From contig PLUH01000215.1 in NCBI GenBank assembly GCA_003164825.1, positions 21,454 through 33,078 of the forward strand: 11,625 bases of DNA, written 5' to 3'. Positions within the stretch are counted from its first letter, which is position 1, and every line of letters starts with the position of its first letter. Positions 7,607-11,625 of the stretch are shown here, in pieces. Source of the DNA: Hyphomicrobiales bacterium (GTDB lineage: Bacteria; Pseudomonadota; Alphaproteobacteria; Rhizobiales; Beijerinckiaceae). Position numbers and translations under genes: made by a program. The notes under the pieces are model-generated. The model was given only the letters and a program-made list of their open reading frames with translations. It ran no database searches and was not told the DNA's origin.

Positions 7607-9092
7607 AAGCCGCGAGCGGCTTTGATGGTGAGAGCTCATCGGCGAGCGAATAGCCGTCGAGCATGCGGTCGACGAGCTGGGTGCAGCGATCCCAGTCGAA
7701 AGTCCGAAAGCTGTGCCCCTTGGTCACGAAGTTCGCGCCAGCGTAGAACATCTCGTACTGCGTATGACGGGAGGCGAATTCGGACCCGACGGCGTCCCAG
7801 GCGAGCTTGAAGAATTTGACCCGGTCTTCGGAAGAGGCTGCCGGCGACTGTTGGGTCTTGCCAATCAGAGCGGCAAGTTCCGCGTGGGCGAAATCCTGGA
7901 CCGACGACGGCAGCATGATCATGGCGCCCCCAGCCAGCTCCCTGAGCGTGATCATCACCTGCGCGTACAATTGCTGGGTCAGAACCTGGGCGGAATAGAG
8001 CGTGTGCGCGTCGGGGACGAAATAGGGTCCGTGCATCCCGCCCTTGATCTCCATCGCATGGACAAGCGCGTCGACCATGGTGTTCTGCGCCGCCAGCGTC
8101 CCCAAAAGCTCCCTGACTTGCGGAAAGCCGACGACGCCGTTGGTCTCGGCGATCCGACTCGCGATTCCGACCAGAAAGCGCATTTTCACCATCAGCCGGA
8201 CCTGCGACTGGTAGTTCTGGTAGACATGCGCCGGCGTCGCATGGAATTGCTTCTGGCACATGGCGATGTCTTGATTGATGAAGATTCTGTCCCATGGGAC
8301 CTTCACGTCGTCGAAGTAGAGAACCGCGTCGTTCTCGTCGAAGCGGCTGGCGAGCGGATAGTCGAAGACGCTGGTTGCGCCTTCTTCGTATGACCGTCGG
8401 GAGAGAATCTTGAGCCCCTTGGAATTCATTGGCGCGGCAAAGGAGATCGCATAGGCCTCTTCGCCCTCGCGCAGCGGCTGAATGCAGGTGACGAACACCT
8501 CGTCGGCGAAAACGCCGCCGGTCGCCAGCATTTTGCCGCCGCGGATGGTGAGGCCCTCGGCGTCCTGGTCGACGACGCCCGCGGTCAGAAAGCGGTCATG
8601 TTGTTCGCTCGGTCCCTTCGAGCGATCGGCCTGAGGATTGATGATCACGTAGGTGAGGTAGAGGTCGTTGTCCCGGGCGTAACGGTAATAGTCCACGAGC
8701 ACGCCCGCGCGAGCCGGGTCGTAGGACTCGAACACCTCGACGCCCATGACCATGCCGGAAAGACAGGAGGCGACATGGTCCGGCGCGCGGCCGAGGAAAC
8801 CGCCGTGGAGTTCGGCCCAGGCTTCAAGCGCCTTCCGGCGCACGACGAGATCCTGATAGCTGCGCGGAAGTTGCCAGATCCGATTGGCCCGCGGCCCGTT
8901 GGCCTCCGAATGCTCGAACGTCATCAGATCGGCGTTTTCCGGCCGAGCCGCAAAGTCGAACAAGCCGCCGATCGTCTGCGCGGTCCTGCGAAACGCCGGG
9001 TGCTCGCAGACATTGGCGACCAGCTGGCCGTTGATGAAGACCTGTCGCCCATCATTCAGCGACTGCGCATGTTGTGATCCGGTCTTGGACAT
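7605..9092 (-). CDS. HpaB-family FADH2-dependent aromatic monooxygenase (oxygenase component)
   Basis: A 495-residue protein of the 4-hydroxyphenylacetate 3-monooxygenase large-component family, which uses reduced flavin from a separate reductase plus O2 to hydroxylate phenolic or heteroaromatic rings. The N-terminal domain (about 14-280) has GRAPDHVAS (101-109), TYVIINPQADRSK (147-159) and FDENDAVLYFDDVKVPWDRIF (251-271). The helical HpaB C-terminal domain spans about 285-485. Length and motif order are normal. The usual GRSPDY tyrosine is His106, and Tyr148 stands where the family often has a histidine before NPQ, so the substrate may not be 4-hydroxyphenylacetate. It lies 12 bp downstream of the flavin reductase gene; a weak AAGG precedes the ATG by about 10 bases. 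By eye the gene is lower in GC than the glg genes. The exact substrate is unknown, so I give no symbol. Confidence 0.9.
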   Translation of the reverse strand: MSKTGSQHAQSLNDGRQVFINGQLVANVCEHPAFRRTAQTIGGLFDFAARPENADLMTFEHSEANGPRANRIWQLPRSYQDLVVRRKALEAWAELHGGFLGRAPDHVASCLSGMVMGVEVFESYDPARAGVLVDYYRYARDNDLYLTYVIINPQADRSKGPSEQHDRFLTAGVVDQDAEGLTIRGGKMLATGGVFADEVFVTCIQPLREGEEAYAISFAAPMNSKGLKILSRRSYEEGATSVFDYPLASRFDENDAVLYFDDVKVPWDRIFINQDIAMCQKQFHATPAHVYQNYQSQVRLMVKMRFLVGIASRIAETNGVVGFPQVRELLGTLAAQNTMVDALVHAMEIKGGMHGPYFVPDAHTLYSAQVLTQQLYAQVMITLRELAGGAMIMLPSSVQDFAHAELAALIGKTQQSPAASSEDRVKFFKLAWDAVGSEFASRHTQYEMFYAGANFVTKGHSFRTFDWDRCTQLVDRMLDGYSLADELSPSKPLAA

Positions 9093-9104
9093 GGTCGTCA
9101 GCCT

Positions 9105-9641
9105 TCAGTAGTGGATGTCGAGCGGCCAGAGCGAGGCGGTGAACTCGGTTTCGTGCAGCTTGGCGTATCGCCCCTTGCTGAACACCAGCGGGCGCCGCCC
9201 CGAGGCGGTCCGGAAGCGCCTGACCTCGGCAATGAACAACACATGATCGCCCGCCGCATGTGTCGCCCACGCAGCGCATTCGAGGACGGCTGCGACGCCT
9301 GGCAGCGCCGGGGCGCCGAACAATCCCTCGGCGTAAGTCGTCCCTTCCCATTTATTCACGCCGGACCTGGCGAAGCGGTCGGACATGTCCTTCTGATTCT
9401 CCGCCAGCACGTTGACGGCATACCCCTCGGCCCGCCGCCAGAGAGGGAGGCTCGCCGCGCCGGTGGCGACGCTGAACAGCACCAGCGGCGGATCGAGCGA
9501 AAGCGAGTTGAACGAATTGACGGTCATGCCGACGGGCGCGCCGTCCACCCGCGCGGTCACGACGCAGACGCCGGTTGGAAAATGGCCCAGCGCATGCCGG
9601 AAAGCCCTGGTGTCGAACGCCGGTTCCATCCTGACGGTCAT
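9105..9641 (-). CDS. Flavin reductase, HpaC/DIM6-NTAB type, partner of the monooxygenase
   Basis: A 178-residue flavin reductase-like domain protein that uses NAD(P)H to supply reduced flavin, here presumably FADH2, to the oxygenase encoded 12 bp downstream. Family features are the opening FRHALGHFPTGVCVVTA (residues 14-30), GMTVNSFNSLSLDPPLVLFSV (38-58; the S-x-S-x-x-PP flavin-binding segment), FARSGVNKWEG (90-100), and GDHVLFIAEV (131-140) with its conserved histidine. Length is typical for short-chain members such as HpaC. The ATG at 9641 has GGGA about five bases upstream; the in-frame ATG at 9629 is a less likely alternative. It follows the regulator by 36 bp on the same strand. Which nicotinamide and which flavin it prefers cannot be read from the sequence. 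Confidence 0.92.
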   Translation of the reverse strand: MTVRMEPAFDTRAFRHALGHFPTGVCVVTARVDGAPVGMTVNSFNSLSLDPPLVLFSVATGAASLPLWRRAEGYAVNVLAENQKDMSDRFARSGVNKWEGTTYAEGLFGAPALPGVAAVLECAAWATHAAGDHVLFIAEVRRFRTASGRRPLVFSKGRYAKLHETEFTASLWPLDIHY

Positions 9642-9668
9642 GCTTCCCGTCTCCGTCGGCGAGGATCG

Positions 9669-9693
9669 CGAGAGTGTTTAGAGCACGCTCTCG
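9669..9693 (-). other. Hairpin across the gntR stop codon
   Basis: CGAGAG (9669-9674) pairs with CTCTCG (9688-9693); two further pairs close the stem after a 2-base bulge on one side, leaving a 7-base loop that includes part of the TAA stop of the regulator (9678-9680). There is no T-tract, so it is not a classical terminator. It could be a processing or attenuation site that lowers regulator or enzyme expression relative to the other; this is inference. Confidence 0.35.
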
Positions 9694-10385
9694 AAACTTA
9701 TCACGCTTGGATAATTCAGGCTTGGCAAACGCAACACAGCAAGCGTTGTTGTCAGGTGCAGCGCCATCGACGCGGCGGCCTGATCGGCGTCGCCCGAACG
9801 CACCGCCTCCGCGATCGCCCGATGTTCGATCAGCACGCTCGCCGTCCGCTGCCCGGAGGTCGCGACGGCGTGGATTCCCATCCGCATCTGCCGATCGCGC
9901 AGACTTTCATAGAAATCAGCCAGCACTGGATTGTGGGCGGCGCGCACGATGGCGCGATGGAACTCGCGATCGAGCTCGATGAACTCGAGTGGAGATTTCT
10001 GCTGCTTCTCCTGCCTCGCCAGCAGCCGGTCCAATTCCGGGGCCAGGAATTCCCCGACGTGAACGGCGCGCCGCACGCAAAAGTCCTCGACGAGGCCGCG
10101 CGCCTGCATGATCGCCTCCACTTCCAGTTCCGTGATCGGCGGAACGAAAGCGCCCTTCTTCGGCACAATTCGCAGAAGGCCATCCGCCTCGAGGCGCAGC
10201 AGCGCCTCGCGCACCGGAGTTCGCGACATGCCGGTGGCGCGGCACACTTCCGCTTCCGTCAGGAACGTGCCGTCGGTTCTCGGCAACGAGACGACATGTT
10301 TCTTCAGCCACGCGAACACGACGTCCTGCGCCGCCTCCGGCTTGGCGCCGCGCGCACGGGTCCTTTGGGTGGGCGCCGGACTCAT
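9678..10385 (-). CDS. GntR-family transcriptional regulator, FCD (FadR/VanR-like) subfamily
   Basis: A 235-residue regulator with an N-terminal winged helix (about 18-83) showing TEAEVCRATGMSRTPVREALLRLEADGL (43-70) and the wing PKKGAFVPP, and a C-terminal all-helical FCD ligand domain (about 88-215). The FCD metal-site pattern is visible: Asp139 and His143 in LDREFHRAI, His188 in IEHRAI and His210 near the end. Family members usually repress metabolic operons and release DNA on binding a small organic acid. It is the first gene of the unit, 36 bp ahead of the flavin reductase. I prefer the ATG at 10385 over that at 10394: the predicted -10 box ends at 10397, so 10394 would lie at or before the transcription start. 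Either way there is no Shine-Dalgarno, implying a leaderless or near-leaderless mRNA. Confidence 0.93.
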   Translation of the reverse strand: MSPAPTQRTRARGAKPEAAQDVVFAWLKKHVVSLPRTDGTFLTEAEVCRATGMSRTPVREALLRLEADGLLRIVPKKGAFVPPITELEVEAIMQARGLVEDFCVRRAVHVGEFLAPELDRLLARQEKQQKSPLEFIELDREFHRAIVRAAHNPVLADFYESLRDRQMRMGIHAVATSGQRTASVLIEHRAIAEAVRSGDADQAAASMALHLTTTLAVLRLPSLNYPSVISFESVL

Positions 10386-10394
10386 AATAGGCAT

Positions 10395-10406
10395 GATGTA
10401 TACATC
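10395..10406. promoter_or_regulatory. Candidate GntR operator: perfect 12-bp palindrome
   Basis: GATGTATACATC is its own reverse complement. The central GTATAC core resembles operators reported for many FCD-type GntR regulators. It lies immediately upstream of the regulator gene and covers the predicted -10 box of the regulator's promoter, a position where a bound dimer would block RNA polymerase. Autorepression of the whole unit is the likely role; binding itself is inferred. Confidence 0.65.
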
Positions 10407-10425
10407 GCGCCGACATGTTTGGCAA
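10397..10425 (-). promoter_or_regulatory. Predicted sigma70-like promoter of the regulator-monooxygenase unit
   Basis: On the minus strand TTGCCA (10425-10420, five of six matches to TTGACA) is followed by a 17-base spacer and TATACA (10402-10397, four of six matches to TATAAT). Transcription would begin around 10390-10385, at or just before the regulator start codon. The -10 hexamer is part of the 12-bp palindrome. Confidence 0.5.
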
Positions 10426-10442
10426 GCGCTCCCCTCGGGTTT

Positions 10443-10471
10443 TTGACGGACCGAGGTCTACGATCTAGAAC
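10443..10471 (+). promoter_or_regulatory. Predicted sigma70-like promoter of the 2OG-Fe(II) oxygenase gene
   Basis: TTGACG (10443-10448, five of six matches) and TAGAAC (10466-10471, four of six) are separated by exactly 17 bases. Transcription would start near 10478, leaving a leader of about 30 bases before the ATG at 10509. It is back-to-back with the regulator promoter, with 17 bp between the two -35 boxes; the palindrome does not overlap it. Confidence 0.5.
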
Positions 10472-10508
10472 TCCGCCGGCGCGAGCCGCCGGCACGGGAA
10501 TCCGCTCG

Positions 10509-11153
10509 ATGAGTCTACGCTCCCTCGACCTCGAAGCCTTGAAAGCGGTCCCGCTGACGCGGGAGCCGTTCGAATATTTCGTCGTACCCGGCTTTGTCCG
10601 CCCCGAGGCGCGGGCGCAGATTAATGCGGATTATCCAAAGATCTCGGATGGCGGGAGCTTTCCGGTCGCCCAGCTTTCCTATGGTCCGGCGTTCCGCGAA
10701 TTCCTTGACGACCTCATGAGCGAGGAATTTCGCGACGCGTTCGAAGAGAAGTTCGACCTCGATCTCGCCGGGCGGCCGACGACGATCACGGTCCGCGGCC
10801 AGTGCAGCCCCAGGGACGGACGCATCCATACCGACACCAAGAGCAAGATCATCACCATCCTCATCTACATGAACGCCGGCTGGGAACACCCCGGCGGCCG
10901 CCTGCGGCTCCTGAAGTCGGCCGACAACCTCGATGATGCAATCATGGAAGTGCCCCCGACCGAAGGGACGCTGCTGGCGTTCAAACGGGCCGACAATTCC
11001 TGGCACGGCCACAAGCCCTTTGCCGGCGAACGCCGCGTCATCCAGTTCAACTGGGTCACCTCGGAAGGCGACCGCCGGCTGGCGATGCTGCGCCACCACG
11101 TCTCGGCGCCGTTCAAGCGCCTGATCGCCGCGATGCGCCCGAACGCGGCCTGA
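10509..11153 (+). CDS. 2-oxoglutarate/Fe(II)-dependent oxygenase (prolyl-hydroxylase-like)
   Basis: A 214-residue protein with a 2OG-Fe(II) oxygenase fold. The iron triad is visible: His107 and Asp109 in RIHTDTKSKIITILIYMN, and His166 in NSWHGHKPF (His168 is adjacent). Arg176 in GERRVIQFNW, ten residues after the distal histidine, is the expected 2-oxoglutarate anchor. GGRLRLL (about 129-135) is the family segment between the two metal motifs. Such enzymes hydroxylate proteins or small molecules while decarboxylating 2-oxoglutarate to succinate; the substrate is unknown. The ATG at 10509 has a weak GGGA about nine bases upstream; the frame stays open far upstream but has no homology there, being antisense to the regulator and reductase. 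It is transcribed divergently from the gntR unit from its own predicted promoter, so it need not share its function. Confidence 0.88.
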   Translation: MSLRSLDLEALKAVPLTREPFEYFVVPGFVRPEARAQINADYPKISDGGSFPVAQLSYGPAFREFLDDLMSEEFRDAFEEKFDLDLAGRPTTITVRGQCSPRDGRIHTDTKSKIITILIYMNAGWEHPGGRLRLLKSADNLDDAIMEVPPTEGTLLAFKRADNSWHGHKPFAGERRVIQFNWVTSEGDRRLAMLRHHVSAPFKRLIAAMRPNAA

Positions 11154-11184
11154 GCGGATCGTCCGGGAAGCCCCGGCCGCGCAG

Positions 11185-11207
11185 GCCCGGCGCGTCCTAC
11201 GCCGGGC
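11185..11207. terminator. GC-rich hairpin between convergent genes, possible bidirectional terminator
   Basis: GCCCGGCG (11185-11192) and CGCCGGGC (11200-11207) form a perfect 8-bp stem with a 7-base loop. The loop contains the stop codon of the leftward reductase (11197-11199). It lies 31 bp after the rightward oxygenase stop. Only three T residues follow on the plus strand, so intrinsic termination would be weak; it could instead protect 3' ends. Confidence 0.5.
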
Positions 11208-11625
11208 GCCGTCTTTCGAAATTGGCCTCGGCTTCGAGGCTCTGCGCGTCGCGGAAGATCGAGGCGACGGCGAGCGTTCGTCCGCCTCTCTTGTAGCGAA
11301 CAAGACAATCCTTGGCGGCGATGTCGCCCTCGACACCGATCTCGTCCCATCGTTCGGCGTGGCCGACGTAATTGATCGGGATGTCGTAATGCTGGCTCCA
11401 GAAGAAAGGCGCCGCCGCGAAAGGCGTTCGCTCGCCCATGAGATTGAGCGCAGCGACCTGGCCCTGACGTTCCGCGACCACCCAATGCTCGACCCGAATC
11501 GCTTCGCCGCTGATCGGATCGGGCCAGCGCGCGATATCGCCCGCGGCGAATATGCCCGGCGCGCTCGTCTCGAGATAGGCGTCGACAACGACGCCCCGAT
11601 CCACTTTGAGGCCGGCCGCTTCGGC
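11197..11625 (-). CDS. FAD-dependent NAD(P)H oxidoreductase, putidaredoxin-reductase/AIF-like (C-terminal part)
   Basis: The last 142 residues of a flavoprotein whose N-terminus is beyond the right edge. SAPGIFAAGDIARW carries the conserved G-D motif that contacts the FAD ribityl chain in the glutathione-reductase-type fold, and RVEHWVVAERQGQVAALNLMG is typical of ferredoxin/rubredoxin reductases and AIF-family proteins. The segment PFFWSQHYDIPINYVGHAERWDEI onwards is the Reductase_C domain. Such enzymes pass electrons from NAD(P)H to a ferredoxin or Rieske centre that feeds oxygenases. Whether this one has its own N-terminal Rieske domain, as AIF-like bacterial relatives can, cannot be seen. 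A GTG at 11604 is in frame but lies inside the conserved domain and is not a real start. It converges with the 2OG oxygenase gene, 43 bp apart. Confidence 0.88.
   Translation of the reverse strand, partial: AEAAGLKVDRGVVVDAYLETSAPGIFAAGDIARWPDPISGEAIRVEHWVVAERQGQVAALNLMGERTPFAAAPFFWSQHYDIPINYVGHAERWDEIGVEGDIAAKDCLVRYKRGGRTLAVASIFRDAQSLEAEANFERRRPA

Noticed and set aside
7595..7639. Earlier cupin start at 7639
   Set aside because: It would overlap the monooxygenase gene by 35 bp and adds a Ser/Arg-rich stretch without similarity; the 7594 start has a GAGG at good spacing.
10386..10394. Regulator start at the ATG at 10394
   Set aside because: It lies two bases after the predicted -10 box and so probably ahead of the transcription start; kept only as an alternative adding three residues.
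9111..10508. Long plus-strand extension upstream of the 2OG oxygenase (680 residues in total)
   Set aside because: It runs antisense to the flavin reductase and gntR genes, has no domain signature, and the oxygenase has its own ATG and promoter near 10443-10509.
11602..11604. GTG as the start codon of the right-edge flavoprotein
   Set aside because: The frame continues without a stop to the window edge, and the GTG lies in the conserved region just before the FAD-binding G-D motif, so the gene is truncated by the window rather than starting here.

Overview
The window comes from a GC-rich genome, most likely an alphaproteobacterium of the Hyphomicrobiales (Rhizobiales). This is inferred from protein style, codon use and the GlgX-MalQ arrangement; no rRNA or marker gene is present to confirm it. 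It holds two unrelated blocks that converge on a short repeat-bearing gap, followed by an oxygenase gene and the end of a flavoprotein gene.

Positions 1-6966 (+ strand) are a glycogen operon. The last 21 codons of a branching enzyme (glgB) are followed by glgC (ADP-glucose pyrophosphorylase), glgA (glycogen synthase) and one 1385-residue gene fusing a GlgX-type debranching enzyme to a MalQ-type 4-alpha-glucanotransferase. glgC/glgA and glgA/glgX-malQ each overlap by four bases (ATGA), so translational coupling is likely. Together the genes make ADP-glucose, extend and branch the glucan, and trim and recycle its short chains. No glycogen phosphorylase is in view.

Positions 6967-7219 carry no gene. 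They hold two GC-rich hairpins in opposite orientation flanked by a perfect 11-bp inverted repeat, resembling the mobile palindromic (REP/REPIN-like) elements of alphaproteobacteria.

Positions 7220-10406 (- strand) look like one self-regulated unit, read right to left: a GntR/FCD regulator, a flavin reductase, an HpaB-family FADH2-dependent aromatic monooxygenase and a small cupin. The regulator and its reductase/oxygenase pair suggest inducible hydroxylation of an aromatic or heteroaromatic compound whose identity the sequence does not reveal. A perfect 12-bp palindrome coincides with the -10 box of the regulator's predicted promoter, which points to autorepression.

Positions 10443-11153 (+ strand) hold a good sigma70-like promoter and a 2-oxoglutarate/Fe(II) oxygenase gene, divergent from the regulator. 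It converges on the 3' end of a putidaredoxin-reductase/AIF-like FAD oxidoreductase that runs off the right edge. A GC-rich hairpin between them contains the reductase's stop codon in its loop.

The best leads are the GlgX-MalQ fusion, the regulator-reductase-monooxygenase-cupin cassette with an apparently altered active site in the monooxygenase, and the operator-over-promoter arrangement. I saw no tRNA, rRNA, CRISPR array, transposase or phage gene.
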